Shown: positions 19,061 to 27,811 of the stretch, piece by piece
Layout of the letters: every line of letters begins with the position of its first letter
Position numbering within the stretch: position 1 is the stretch's first letter
From: Pseudomonas sp. RIT288
GTDB taxonomy: Bacteria > Pseudomonadota > Gammaproteobacteria > Pseudomonadales > Pseudomonadaceae
DNA length: 64,000 nt
Direction of reading: 5' to 3'
Assembly: GCF_000631985.1 (NCBI RefSeq)
Contig: NZ_JFYN01000034.1
Coordinates: 372,001-436,000, forward strand
The notes under the pieces: generated by a model
What the model was told of the DNA's origin: nothing
Database searches by the model: none
Seen by the model: only the letters and a program-made list of their open reading frames with translations
Position numbers and translations under genes: made by a program

Positions 19061-19806
19061 TTATGAAAGCGTCCTTCCAGACGATGACGGGAACCGGGAT
19101 GAATCAGGCGCGCAGCAGTCACCGGCTGACGACCCGACCACGTGCGGCGGCGGATCAACAGGCAAGGCTCACCTTTTTCGATCTGCAGCAGCTTGCACTC
19201 GGACGGCTCCGCGAGGATCGCCTCGACGACGTGCTCGCCTTCGGTCAGCGGCGCCACTTGGTTGAGATAGGCGTATGGGGTCTGCAGGGTAAAGTCCTGC
19301 TTGAGGTATTCCGGGGCGACCAGCGCGTTGACGAAACGGTCTTCGATTTGCACAGGAATGTCGTTTTCGTAATGCACGATCAGCGAGTGGAAAACCTTCT
19401 GCCCTTCGCGCATGTCCAGCGCCAGCGCGCGCTCGGAGCCGGCAGCCTCTTCTTCGAGGGTGATCACCTGGCAGGTGTGGCGATGGCCGCGGGAGGCGAT
19501 TTCGTCGGCGATGTTGTGCACTTCGAACAGCGCGGACTGGCTCTTCGGTTCGGCGACAAACGTACCCACACCTTGCATGCGCACCAACAGGCCGTCGGCA
19601 GTCATTTCGCGCAGCGCACGGTTGATGGTCATGCGGCTGAAACCGAGCTGGCTGACCAGCTCGCTTTCCGATGGCACGCGGTAGTGCGGTGGCCAGTTAC
19701 CGCTGTCGATCTGCTGGGTGATCATCTGTTTGACGCGGGCGTACAAGGGCGCCGGACTGTCGCCCAGGTTCGCGGCCAACGGGGAGACTGGGGGCGGAGT
19801 CGGCAC
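19057..19806 (-). CDS. hutC: Histidine utilisation repressor, GntR/UTRA family
   Basis: Transcriptional repressor of the hut genes, relieved by urocanate. The 249-residue product has an N-terminal GntR winged helix (about residues 18-85; YRVPSESELVSQLGFSRMTINRAL is split by the recognition turn) and a C-terminal UTRA ligand domain with EDRFVNA, TPYAYL and GEPCLLIRRRTW. The start is a GTG at 19806 with GGAT upstream. hutC diverges from hutF over a 107-bp region that contains a HutC-type operator, which implies autoregulation. Confidence 0.94.
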   Translation of the reverse strand: MPTPPPVSPLAANLGDSPAPLYARVKQMITQQIDSGNWPPHYRVPSESELVSQLGFSRMTINRALREMTADGLLVRMQGVGTFVAEPKSQSALFEVHNIADEIASRGHRHTCQVITLEEEAAGSERALALDMREGQKVFHSLIVHYENDIPVQIEDRFVNALVAPEYLKQDFTLQTPYAYLNQVAPLTEGEHVVEAILAEPSECKLLQIEKGEPCLLIRRRTWSGRQPVTAARLIHPGSRHRLEGRFHK

Positions 19807-19850
19807 GGTTGATCCCTGTTCATTGGATGAAGGTTGCTAGCTTGCCGGAG

Positions 19851-19879
19851 TTTACCGGGCAGGCAAACGTCTGTATATG
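19851..19879 (+). promoter_or_regulatory. Candidate sigma-70 promoter of hutF
   Basis: TTTACC (19851-19856) and TATATG (19874-19879) are separated by 17 bases and point toward hutF. The -10 runs into the HutC operator at 19878-19887, so repression would block this promoter. Confidence 0.5.
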
Positions 19880-19887
19880 TATATACA
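19878..19887. promoter_or_regulatory. HutC operator between hutC and hutF
   Basis: TGTATATACA matches TGTA-N2-TACA exactly and is embedded in a longer alternating tract starting CTGTATATG. It has the same core as the operator upstream of hutU. Confidence 0.7.
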
Positions 19888-19913
19888 AATAACACACGAT
19901 GGGGTGCTGAACC

Positions 19914-21278
19914 ATGTCCGCTTTCTTTGCCGAACGCGCGCTGCTGCCTAACGGATGGGCCAACAATGTACGTCTTGAGGTCAGCGCCGATGGCGTGCTG
20001 ACCCAAATCCTGGCCGATTCCACCGCAGACGACGCCGAGCGGCTGAGCGGTCCGCTGCTGCCGGGCATGCCCAATCTGCACTCCCACGCCTTCCAGCGCG
20101 CGATGGCGGGACTGGCCGAAGTGGCCGGTAATCCCAACGACAGTTTCTGGACCTGGCGTGACCTGATGTATCGCCTCGTCGGAAAAATCAGCCCCGAGCA
20201 ACTCGGCGTCATCGCCCGTCAGCTGTACATCGAAATGCTCAAGGCCGGTTACACCTCGGTGGCTGAATTCCACTACGTGCACCACGACAACAACGGTCAG
20301 CCGTATGCCGATCCGGCCGAACTGGCACTGCGCATCAGTCAGGCAGCGAGCGAAAGCGGCATCGGTCTGACCCTGTTGCCGGTGCTTTACAGCCATTCCG
20401 GATTCGGCGGCCAAACGCCCAATGATGGGCAGCGCCGCTTTATCAACAGCAGCGAAAATTACCTGAATCTGCAATCGCGCTTGCAGCCGTTGCTGGCTCA
20501 GCAAAAAGCGCAATCGCTGGGTCTGTGCTTCCACTCGTTGCGCGCGGTCACCCCGCAGCAGATCAGCGAAGTGCTGGCCGCCAGCGACAAGCAGTGCCCG
20601 GTGCACATTCACATCGCCGAACAACAGAAGGAAGTCGATGACTGCTTGAGCTGGAGCGGTCGCCGTCCGCTGCAATGGCTCTACGAAAACACCGAGGTCG
20701 ATCAGCGCTGGTGCCTGGTTCACGCGACCCACGCCAACCCGGAAGAAGTCACGCTGATGGCCAGAAGTCGGGCCATCGCCGGGCTGTGCTTGACCACTGA
20801 AGCGAATCTGGGCGACGGGGTTTTCCCGGCGGTGGATTTCCTCACTCAAGGCGGACGCATGGGCATCGGTTCCGACAGCCACGTGTCGCTCAGCGTGGTC
20901 GAGGAATTGCGCTGGCTGGAATACGGCCAGCGTCTACGCGATCAGCGGCGTAACCGTTTGTATGGCGCGGATCAGCCGATGGTCGGACGCACGTTGTATG
21001 ACGCAGCGCTGGACGGCGGCGCCCAGGCTTTGGGACAGCCGATTGGTGCGCTGGAAGTCGGCAAGCGTGCGGACTGGGTCGTGCTCGATGGCGATGATCC
21101 GTATCTGGCGACGGCCAGTGGTGACGGGATTCTGAATCGCTGGCTGTTTGCCGGCGGCGATCGTCAGGTGCGCGACGTGTTGGTCAATGGCCAGTGGGTG
21201 GTACGTGATGGGCGGCACGCGGGCGAAGAGGAAAGCGCACGCGCCTTCACCCAGGTTCTGCGCGAACTTTTAGGCTAA
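19914..21278 (+). CDS. hutF: Formimidoylglutamate deiminase
   Basis: Amidohydrolase-superfamily enzyme that converts N-formimidoyl-L-glutamate to N-formyl-L-glutamate and ammonia. With HutG it gives the five-step Pseudomonas route, not direct hydrolysis to formamide. The 454-residue product has the metal site MPNLHSHAFQRAMAG near residue 52, LGLCFHSLRAV, a histidine in HIHIAEQQKEV near 237 and the metal aspartate in GIGSDSHVSLS near 320. It is the only hut gene here on the plus strand, divergent from hutC. Confidence 0.97.
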   Translation: MSAFFAERALLPNGWANNVRLEVSADGVLTQILADSTADDAERLSGPLLPGMPNLHSHAFQRAMAGLAEVAGNPNDSFWTWRDLMYRLVGKISPEQLGVIARQLYIEMLKAGYTSVAEFHYVHHDNNGQPYADPAELALRISQAASESGIGLTLLPVLYSHSGFGGQTPNDGQRRFINSSENYLNLQSRLQPLLAQQKAQSLGLCFHSLRAVTPQQISEVLAASDKQCPVHIHIAEQQKEVDDCLSWSGRRPLQWLYENTEVDQRWCLVHATHANPEEVTLMARSRAIAGLCLTTEANLGDGVFPAVDFLTQGGRMGIGSDSHVSLSVVEELRWLEYGQRLRDQRRNRLYGADQPMVGRTLYDAALDGGAQALGQPIGALEVGKRADWVVLDGDDPYLATASGDGILNRWLFAGGDRQVRDVLVNGQWVVRDGRHAGEEESARAFTQVLRELLG

Positions 21279-21285
21279 GAAAAGC

Positions 21286-21365
21286 AAAAGATCGCAGCCT
21301 GCGGCAGCTCTCCTACATGGAAATGAGATGGTTCCTGTAGGAGCTGCCGAAGGCTGCGATCTTTT
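21286..21365. repeat. REP pair, family A
   Basis: Inverted pair of the GTAGGAGCTGCCGAAGGCTGCGATC repeat, with a one-base difference in the left arm (GCTCTCCTAC), between the convergent ends of hutF and the lipocalin gene. It may act as a bidirectional transcript end. Confidence 0.85.
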
Positions 21366-21370
21366 CGCTG

Positions 21371-21940
21371 TTAATTCGAAGTCTTGGCCATCTGCCGATC
21401 CGACGCCCGCCAGATCAGTCGCGTGGTGTCGTAGCCCTGCTGCCGCGCCTTGCTCAAAAGCTCTTCACGCACCACACCGTTGACAGTCGGCGTGCGGGAC
21501 AACAACCACATGTACTTGCGACTCGGATCGCCGACGATGGCGGTCTTGTAGTCGTCGCTGACGTACAACACCCAGTATTCGCCTTTCGCCACACCCGGAA
21601 TCAAGCGCGAGAACCAGGTATCGAATTCGACCCACAACTTGTCGGTCTTGCCCGGCACCTGTGGATAAGCCTTGCCTTTGGCTTCTTCCCATTGCCAGTC
21701 GGCGGTCAGGCAGCGATTGAGCACATCGACATCGCCGTCCGGTCTGAGCGAGTAATGGGCTTCGGACTGCGCGCAGTTGCGCTGGAAGTACATCGGCAGG
21801 CGCGCCAGTTCATACCAGGTGCCCTGATAACGCTTGAGGTTGACACTGTGAGCCGTCTTGGGCGCCAGCGGATCTTCACCGTGGGTGGCGCAGCCGGCCA
21901 GTACCAGGCCGGCAAAAAGGACGAACAATAACCGCTTCAT
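21371..21940 (-). CDS. blc: Outer-membrane lipocalin lipoprotein
   Basis: A 189-residue Blc-type bacterial lipocalin. A lipoprotein signal peptide ends in the lipobox LAGC (Cys about residue 17). The lipocalin signature GTWYELARLP near residue 41 is followed by NCAQSEAHYSL, VLNRC and, near the C-terminus, YMWLLSRTP. Bacterial lipocalins of this type bind lysophospholipids and other lipids at the outer membrane. The small lipoprotein gene at 21972-22226 precedes it by 31 bp in the same direction and may be co-transcribed. Confidence 0.93.
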   Translation of the reverse strand: MKRLLFVLFAGLVLAGCATHGEDPLAPKTAHSVNLKRYQGTWYELARLPMYFQRNCAQSEAHYSLRPDGDVDVLNRCLTADWQWEEAKGKAYPQVPGKTDKLWVEFDTWFSRLIPGVAKGEYWVLYVSDDYKTAIVGDPSRKYMWLLSRTPTVNGVVREELLSKARQQGYDTTRLIWRASDRQMAKTSN

Positions 21941-21971
21941 TATTTTTCTCCCGTGGGCGCGTAGCCCCGGT

Positions 21972-22226
21972 TTACTTCAGGCCTTGGCCGGAAAACATCA
22001 GCACTTTGTCACCGGCGTACTGCACGCTGATAAAGCTGTTTTTGTCGCCCCAGGTGCAACTGGACATGCCGAGCGCGCCCGAACAGTCGGTGGGTTTGCC
22101 GAGCAGGGTCTCAACTTCGGCCTTGGCCATGCCGGCCGAAAGCTTGGAATAGTTTTCCTGATTGACCTTGCTGCACGCGGCCAACAGCACGCAAAAAGTC
22201 AGGACGGCGATAGATCGCAGCGACAT
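21972..22226 (-). CDS. Small lipoprotein of unknown function
   Basis: An 84-residue protein starting MSLRSIAVLT at 22226, with AGGAG 7 bases upstream; longer in-frame starts have no ribosome-binding site. It has a lipobox LAAC at about residue 18. The segment GMAKAEVETLLGKPTDC resembles the helix-turn of SmpA/OmlA-like (BamE-type) small lipoproteins, which suggests the same small fold. Two cysteines (TDCSG, SSCTW) could pair in the periplasm. Function unknown. Confidence 0.85.
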   Translation of the reverse strand: MSLRSIAVLTFCVLLAACSKVNQENYSKLSAGMAKAEVETLLGKPTDCSGALGMSSCTWGDKNSFISVQYAGDKVLMFSGQGLK

Positions 22227-22340
22227 GAAGTAACTCCTGGAGCGGAAGGGGGATGGCAGGGTGCCAACCAGAAGCTTAGAAGAGAAAACCCTCATCTGGT
22301 TCCCTTCAGAAATGGCTATTTATCGCTCCGCTCGTCTGGC

Positions 22341-22354
22341 ATTTACCGGTAAAT
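22341..22354. promoter_or_regulatory. Perfect 14-bp palindrome upstream of the chemoreceptor gene
   Basis: ATTTACCGGTAAAT is a perfect inverted repeat with no spacer, in the 282-bp gap between two divergent genes. It has the look of a repressor operator. No regulator can be named from sequence alone. Confidence 0.4.
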
Positions 22355-22406
22355 CAGACACTTTCTGCGGCCATTGAGCATTTCGTCGCATTTCATCAAA
22401 GACGTC

Positions 22407-22433
22407 TAATCTTTGGCGCGCGGCGGTCGAAAT
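22407..22433 (+). promoter_or_regulatory. Candidate FliA (sigma-28) promoter for the chemoreceptor
   Basis: TAAT-N15-GTCGAAAT resembles the flagellar sigma-28 consensus TAAA-N15-GCCGATAA with the correct spacing. It lies about 75 bp before the chemoreceptor start. Chemoreceptor genes are often FliA-dependent, but the match is imperfect. Confidence 0.4.
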
Positions 22434-22508
22434 AAGAGCAGCGCAAAGCCCCCGAGTGTGGCAAATTGCCGCCCTTTCTCGACCAGCCCCTTCGCGGTAG
22501 TTCATTCG

Positions 22509-24401
22509 ATGACCAGAAACATGAAATTCAGCCACAAGATCTTGTTGGCTGCCGCCCTCGTGGTGGCCGTTGCGTTCGCCTGTTTCATTTTGTTCAACGA
22601 CTATCGACAACGCGAAGCCCTGAGCAGCAGCACCGAAGCCTCGATGCAGGAGCTGGGCAGCCTGACCACCAGCAACATCCAGACCTGGCTGGAAAGCCGC
22701 ATCCAGTTGTTGCAATCGCTGTCGCAGCAGGTCGCCGCCGACGGCAGCGCCCCGGCCAGCCTCAAGCGCATCATTGACCTGCCCGCCTACACCGGCAATT
22801 TCCAGCTCAGCTACTTCGGCGGCGCTGACGGCGTGATGTTCTCGGTACCCGCCGGCAATCGCGCGCCGGACTACGACCCGCGCGCCCGTGGCTGGTACAA
22901 GGCAGCCAACAGCGCCCAACAGACCATCGTCACCGAACCCTACATCGCCGCTTCGTCGGGCAAACTGGTAATCACCGTCGCCACCCCGGTGCAGCGTCAG
23001 GGCCAAATGATCGGTGTGGCCGGCGCGGATATCGACCTGACCAGCGTCAGCGCGATCATCAACTCGCTCAACTTTGGTGGCCACGGCCATGCGTTCATCG
23101 TCAGCGCCGATGGCAAGATCCTGATTCACCCGGACAGCAAACTGGTCCTGAAAACCCTCGCCGAGGCCTATCCGAACGGTGCGCCGAAAGTCAGCCCGGG
23201 ACTGAAAGAAGTCGAGTTCGACGGCAAGACCCAACTGATCTCCTTCACCCGCGTCAACGGCGTGCCATCGGCTGACTGGTACGTGGCGCTGGTGCTGGAC
23301 AAGGACACCGCGTTCTCGATGCTCAGTGAATTCCGCACCTCGGCGCTGATCGCCATGGTGATCGCCGTGGTAATCATCATCGCCCTGCTCGGCATGCTGA
23401 TCCGCGTGCTGATGCAACCGCTGCTGACCATGGGCCGCGCCATGCACGACATCGCCGAAGGTGAAGGCGACCTGACCAAGCGTCTGGTGATCCACGGCCA
23501 CGACGAGTTCGGTGCCCTTGGCCTGTCGTTCAACCGCTTCGTCGAGCGTATTCACACCTCGATCCGCGAAGTGTCCTCGGCCACCGGTCAGGTCAACGAA
23601 GTCGCTCTGCGCGTGGTCGCCGCGTCGAATTCGTCGATGTACAACTCCGACCAGCAGGCCAGCCGCACCAACAGCGTGGCCGCCGCGATCAACCAGCTCG
23701 GCGCCGCAGCCCAGGAAATCGCCCAGAACGCCGCCCTCGCCTCGCAGCACTCCAGCGATGCGCGCAACCTGGCGGTCGACGGCCAGCAGGTTGTGGATAA
23801 AACCATTCACGCCATGCAGCAGTTGTCGGCAAAAATCAGCGACTCCTGCGGCAACATCGAAACCCTCAACAGCAACACAGTGAATATCGGGCAGATTCTG
23901 GAGGTGATCACCAGCATCTCGCAGCAGACCAACCTGCTGGCACTCAACGCTGCGATTGAAGCGGCCCGAGCCGGTGAGGCTGGCCGTGGTTTCGCCGTGG
24001 TCGCTGACGAGGTGCGCAACCTCGCCCACCGCACTCAGGATTCGGCGCAGCAGGTGCAGAAGATGATCGAAGAACTGCAGGTGGGCGCGCGTCAGGCGGT
24101 GAGCATCATGACCGAGAGCCAGCGTGAGAGCGAAAGCAGCGTCGGCATTGCCAACCAGGCTGGCGAACGCCTGGGCAGCGTGACCCAGCGCATCGGCGAG
24201 ATCGACGGCATGAACCAGTCGGTGGCTACCGCGACCGAAGAGCAGACTGCCGTGGTCGAGTCGATCAACGTCGACATCAACGAGATAAACACACTGAACC
24301 AGGAGGGTGTGGAGAACCTGCAGGCAACCTTGCGTGCGTGCTCGGATCTGGAACAGCAGGCGGCGCGGTTGAAGCAGTTGGTGGGCAGCTTCAGGATCTA
24401 A
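22509..24401 (+). CDS. Methyl-accepting chemotaxis protein, amino-acid sensing (PctA type)
   Basis: Inner-membrane chemoreceptor of about 630 residues, very close in design and length to P. aeruginosa PctA/PctB/PctC. TM1 lies at about residues 9-30, then a periplasmic dCache domain (about 35-275), TM2 (about 280-302), HAMP and the signalling domain. The amino-acid pocket residues are present: Tyr, Arg, Trp and Tyr in [12 protein letters not shown] and the downstream Asp in VAGADIDL. The cytoplasmic hairpin tip is [20 protein letters not shown] (about 477). The start [10 protein letters not shown] was picked because TM1 follows at once; the ribosome-binding site is weak. Ligand is probably one or more L-amino acids. 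Confidence 0.94.
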   Translation: MTRNMKFSHKILLAAALVVAVAFACFILFNDYRQREALSSSTEASMQELGSLTTSNIQTWLESRIQLLQSLSQQVAADGSAPASLKRIIDLPAYTGNFQLSYFGGADGVMFSVPAGNRAPDYDPRARGWYKAANSAQQTIVTEPYIAASSGKLVITVATPVQRQGQMIGVAGADIDLTSVSAIINSLNFGGHGHAFIVSADGKILIHPDSKLVLKTLAEAYPNGAPKVSPGLKEVEFDGKTQLISFTRVNGVPSADWYVALVLDKDTAFSMLSEFRTSALIAMVIAVVIIIALLGMLIRVLMQPLLTMGRAMHDIAEGEGDLTKRLVIHGHDEFGALGLSFNRFVERIHTSIREVSSATGQVNEVALRVVAASNSSMYNSDQQASRTNSVAAAINQLGAAAQEIAQNAALASQHSSDARNLAVDGQQVVDKTIHAMQQLSAKISDSCGNIETLNSNTVNIGQILEVITSISQQTNLLALNAAIEAARAGEAGRGFAVVADEVRNLAHRTQDSAQQVQKMIEELQVGARQAVSIMTESQRESESSVGIANQAGERLGSVTQRIGEIDGMNQSVATATEEQTAVVESINVDINEINTLNQEGVENLQATLRACSDLEQQAARLKQLVGSFRI

Positions 24402-24419
24402 GGCGCTGCGACTGGCGTC

Positions 24420-24482
24420 TTCGCGAGCAGGCTCGCTCCCACATTGGAATGCATTTCAAAGTGGGAGCGAGCCTGCTCGCGA
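24420..24482. repeat. REP pair, family B
   Basis: Inverted pair of GTGGGAGCGAGCCTGCTCGCGAA between the convergent ends of the chemoreceptor and DUF924 genes. Confidence 0.9.
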
Positions 24483-24507
24483 AGAGGGATTCAGCCGCAA
24501 TGCAGAT

Positions 24508-25110
24508 TTAGAACCTGGAACCTGGTTCAGAAAGAAACGCCAGCTCATCAACCGTCGACTCCCGCCCCAACACCGCATTGCGATGCGGAAACCGTCCAAA
24601 CCGCGCAATCACCTTCCGATGTCGCTCGGCATAGTCCAGATTGTCGGCAAACACCGCCCGCTCGGCTTCCGGCTGTTCAGCCACCAGATCGATAAAACGC
24701 GAAACGGCTTCGTTCTGCACCGCGAGGTTTTCGCAGTGTTCGAACACCAGATAAATGAATACCCGCTGAATCGGCTTCAGTTGCCGATCGAAGTCCGCTG
24801 CAATGCCTTGGGCGACGAGTTTCTGCGCGCGCAGATCACCGGAAAATGCTTTGGGAGAGTCGCGAAAAATCATTCGCGGCAGTTGATCGAGCAGCAGCAC
24901 CAGCGCCAGCCAACCTTCTGGACGTTGCGTCCACTCGGTCAATTCGCCGGCCAGGGCCTGATCGACAAAGACCCCGAAACGCTCACGCGCTTCGAGGTCT
25001 TGGCTGTCTTTCTTGCCGAACCACAACTTGCCCTTGTCAGCCGCAATCTCGTCCGGTGATTCGGCGTGTCCGAACCACCAATCGAGCAACGGCTGCCAGG
25101 GCGCGTTCAT
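24508..25110 (-). CDS. DUF924 family protein
   Basis: A 200-residue cytoplasmic helical protein of the DUF924 family. Family segments visible are WWFG near the N-terminus, DQLPRMIFRDSPKAFSGD at about residues 92-110, VFIYLVFEHCE near 130 and a C-terminal RFGRFPHRNAVLGRESTVDE. No catalytic function is established. AAGGA sits 7 bases before the ATG and overlaps the fbp stop codon, so it is translated from the fbp transcript. Confidence 0.9.
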   Translation of the reverse strand: MNAPWQPLLDWWFGHAESPDEIAADKGKLWFGKKDSQDLEARERFGVFVDQALAGELTEWTQRPEGWLALVLLLDQLPRMIFRDSPKAFSGDLRAQKLVAQGIAADFDRQLKPIQRVFIYLVFEHCENLAVQNEAVSRFIDLVAEQPEAERAVFADNLDYAERHRKVIARFGRFPHRNAVLGRESTVDELAFLSEPGSRF

Positions 25111-25113
25111 GGT

Positions 25114-26124
25114 TTATTCCTTATGGTAGGCCGTGGCGCGGGCGACTTCTTCTTTCGAACCGAGGAACACCGCTACGCGCTGGTGCAGGCCTTCCGGCTG
25201 GATGTCGAGGATGCGCTGGTGACCATCGGTGGACGCGCCGCCGGCCTGTTCCACCAGGAACGACATCGGGTTGGCTTCGTACATCAGACGCAGTTTGCCA
25301 GGCTTGGATGGCTCACGGCTGTCGCGTGGGTACATGAACAGACCGCCACGGGTCAGGATGCGGTGCACGTCGGCGACCATCGCCGCGACCCAACGCATGT
25401 TGTAGTTCTTCTTCAGCGGACCTTCTTCGCCGGCCAGCAGTTCGCTGACGTAGCGTTGTACCGGGGCTTCCCAGTGGCGCTGATTGGACATGTTGATCGC
25501 GAATTCCTGGGTGGTTTCAGGAATGGTGATGTCTTCGTGGGTCAGTACGAAGCTGCCCATTTCACGGTCCAGGGTGAAGCCTTTGACGCCGTCGCCCAGA
25601 GTCAGTACCAGCATGGTTTGCGGGCCATAGATCGCGTAACCGGCAGCAACCTGCTGGGTGCCTGGTTGCAGGAAGGCTTTTTCGTTCAGCGGCTCGTTCT
25701 GGCTCAGGTATTCGTTCGGGCAACGCAGTACCGAGAAGATGGTGCCGACCGGGGCGTTGATGTCGATGTTCGACGAGCCGTCCAGTGGGTCGAACACCAG
25801 CAGGTAGGCGCCTTTCGGGTATTTGCCCGGGATCTGGTAGGCATTGTCCATTTCTTCGGACGCCATGCCGGCCAGGTGACCGCCCCATTCGTTGGCTTCG
25901 AGAAGGATCTCGTTCGACAGGACGTCGAGCTTCTTCTGCACTTCGCCTTGGACGTTTTCAGTGCCCATGCTGCCCAGAACACCACCCAGGGCGCCTTTGG
26001 ACACGGCGTGGCTGATCTCTTTGCAGGCACGCGCCACCACTTCGATCAGGAAACGCAGATCGGCAGGAGTGTTATTGCTGCGGGTCTGCTCAATCAAATA
26101 GCGACTCAGGGTAACGCGGGACAT
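25114..26124 (-). CDS. fbp: Fructose-1,6-bisphosphatase, class I
   Basis: Gluconeogenic enzyme that removes the 1-phosphate of fructose-1,6-bisphosphate; essential for growth on organic acids and amino acids such as those supplied by the hut pathway. The 336-residue product has the family metal-binding motif [12 protein letters not shown] near residue 116, an [10 protein letters not shown] segment and the C-terminal [10 protein letters not shown] and [11 protein letters not shown] substrate-binding segments. GGAG lies 7 bases before the ATG. The DUF924 gene follows directly. Confidence 0.97.
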   Translation of the reverse strand: MSRVTLSRYLIEQTRSNNTPADLRFLIEVVARACKEISHAVSKGALGGVLGSMGTENVQGEVQKKLDVLSNEILLEANEWGGHLAGMASEEMDNAYQIPGKYPKGAYLLVFDPLDGSSNIDINAPVGTIFSVLRCPNEYLSQNEPLNEKAFLQPGTQQVAAGYAIYGPQTMLVLTLGDGVKGFTLDREMGSFVLTHEDITIPETTQEFAINMSNQRHWEAPVQRYVSELLAGEEGPLKKNYNMRWVAAMVADVHRILTRGGLFMYPRDSREPSKPGKLRLMYEANPMSFLVEQAGGASTDGHQRILDIQPEGLHQRVAVFLGSKEEVARATAYHKE

Positions 26125-26446
26125 GGACGGCTCCGGTGGAATGGGGGGGTTAAAAACCCGCGCAGTTTACAGGGAGTCTGAAAACGTAGCGAGCGATGAC
26201 GCCCGGTAACGTGCATTGGGGCGCAATTGCTTGCATCAGACGTGATCGGGTCGAGAGAGTTCAGGCACCGGATTGAGCGTAGTTCGAATCGGGACGAATG
26301 GCAGCTCGGAAGCTTCGCCGCTTGAACGTTCGCCTTCGCGAGCAGGCTCGCTCCTACAGAGAATCGGGGTGAACGCTGAATGGGCGCCGATTGAAGATCC
26401 ACTGTGGAAGCGAGCCTGCTCGCGAATGGCGCAGCACCAGCCATTC
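26125..26446. other. Intergenic region upstream of fbp
   Basis: This 322-bp gene-free stretch holds a diverged family-B REP pair (26335-26426) and the fbp leader. A TAAACT -10-like hexamer (reading leftward, 26169-26164) lies about 40 bp before the fbp start, without a good -35. Nothing else was found. Confidence 0.5.
26335..26426. repeat. Diverged REP pair, family B
   Basis: Left arm TTCGCGAGCAGGCTCGCTCC is followed by TACAG, and the right arm reads TGTGGAAGCGAGCCTGCTCG then CGAA. Each arm has substitutions relative to the consensus, so this copy looks old. Confidence 0.85.
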
Positions 26447-27811
26447 TCAGGAATTGGTTGGCGGCTTGCGCAACAGGCTCGCCGCCATCGCCCCGAGGAA
26501 CACCACACTCACCAGCAACACCGCCCACAGGCCGATCTTCTTCCAGTTGGTCTCGGCCACTGCCGCCGTATTCGCCGGCGCAGCCTGCGTGGCAACCACC
26601 TCACCCTGCACGGTCGCCTTGCCCAGCGCCGCGAGTTTTTCCGCTTTGAAATCCGGAATCAGCGTGCTCAGCGGCAGGTTCGCGGTTTTCACCGTCGGAT
26701 TGCCCAGCGCCAGACTGTAAGGCCCATCACCGCGAGCAAGGAAAATCACCTGCGTCGCCCGTACCGCGTATTTCAGGCTCGGCGCCTGCTCGCCCAGACC
26801 ACCGCCACGCTCATCCACACTCAGTTCCAATTGCTGCACGGTTTGCCCGTACAACTGCAATTCGTTTTGCACCACGTCCTGACCGTTCTGGGTCAGGCGA
26901 TACAGCAAACCGTTGCTCAGCGTTTGCCACGGCAGGCTGCTTTCGCGCCGCCCCGCGAGCGTGACCGGAGCCAGACTGTTAGGTTGTTTCAGCTCGACCT
27001 GCACCCGCTCGACATTCAGCCCCATCGGCAACTGCCAGGTGTACTCGCCGGATTGGGTACTGCTGCCCGCCAGCGCTTGCGACCAGACCAACGGCAGCGG
27101 CACATTGCGTGGATCGCTGCTTTTCAGTTGCGCCGACGTGAGGATTGGCGCCGAGGTTGGCGCATCCCATAGCAGACGCAGATAGCGAGCGGATTGCCCC
27201 GGCAGCGTCACCTCATGCTGTTCGATGCGCTCGTCGGAAAAAGTCAGGCGTGCCACCTGCCCATCGCCCCACGCCTGCCAATGCTGCAAGTCATCACTGG
27301 CCTCGATGCTGAAACGCTGGAAGCCGTCGCGCTCGCTGGTCCAGTCGAGGATCAACTGCTGCAGCGGCGCCTTGATCGCACTGGCATCGAGCAGCCAGCC
27401 GCGTAGCACTTCTTCGCCAGCCTCCAGTTGAGTCGACGGCTGCACTTCCACCAGCGTGCCGGTGGTGGTCGATTGCACGCGCACGTTCGGCGCGCGCTCG
27501 CTGGCATCGGCAGCGTTGTACAACGGGAACCACTTCACTTCATGCAACTGCCCGTCGTCGCGGGTCTGCGCCGATTCCCGGGCCAGGGCGTAGGCCTGCG
27601 GTTCGCCGGCGGCGTTGAATACGCGCAGGTCGCTGAGATCGGTCTGGCGTGCCTGCAATTGCGCGCTCAGCGGCAGATCGAGGCGATACCACGGGCCGTT
27701 GCCGCTCACCGTCAGCGGCACCTGCGTGGCGAAGTCCGCCGGTTTTTCCTGCGCGCCGGCAGCCATCACCACGCCCAACGCCAACCACCCCAGATTCAGC
27801 ATGCGACTCAA
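26447..27811 (-). CDS. DUF3999 family exported protein
   Basis: A protein of about 454 residues of the DUF3999 family. It has a signal peptide ending MAAGAQ-EK, a large periplasmic region rich in beta-type sequence, and a single C-terminal membrane helix (KIGLWAVLLVSVVFLGAMAA, ending in a basic tail), so it should be anchored in the inner membrane facing the periplasm. I prefer the TTG at 27811 because GGAG is 7 bases upstream; an ATG follows at 27802. The TTG overlaps the stop of the DUF2339 gene (TTGA), so the pair is coupled. Function unknown. Confidence 0.85.
   Translation of the reverse strand: MSRMLNLGWLALGVVMAAGAQEKPADFATQVPLTVSGNGPWYRLDLPLSAQLQARQTDLSDLRVFNAAGEPQAYALARESAQTRDDGQLHEVKWFPLYNAADASERAPNVRVQSTTTGTLVEVQPSTQLEAGEEVLRGWLLDASAIKAPLQQLILDWTSERDGFQRFSIEASDDLQHWQAWGDGQVARLTFSDERIEQHEVTLPGQSARYLRLLWDAPTSAPILTSAQLKSSDPRNVPLPLVWSQALAGSSTQSGEYTWQLPMGLNVERVQVELKQPNSLAPVTLAGRRESSLPWQTLSNGLLYRLTQNGQDVVQNELQLYGQTVQQLELSVDERGGGLGEQAPSLKYAVRATQVIFLARGDGPYSLALGNPTVKTANLPLSTLIPDFKAEKLAALGKATVQGEVVATQAAPANTAAVAETNWKKIGLWAVLLVSVVFLGAMAASLLRKPPTNS

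Noticed and set aside
22320-24029. 569-codon minus-strand frame opposite the chemoreceptor
   Set aside because: Antisense shadow of a gene with a full PctA-type architecture.
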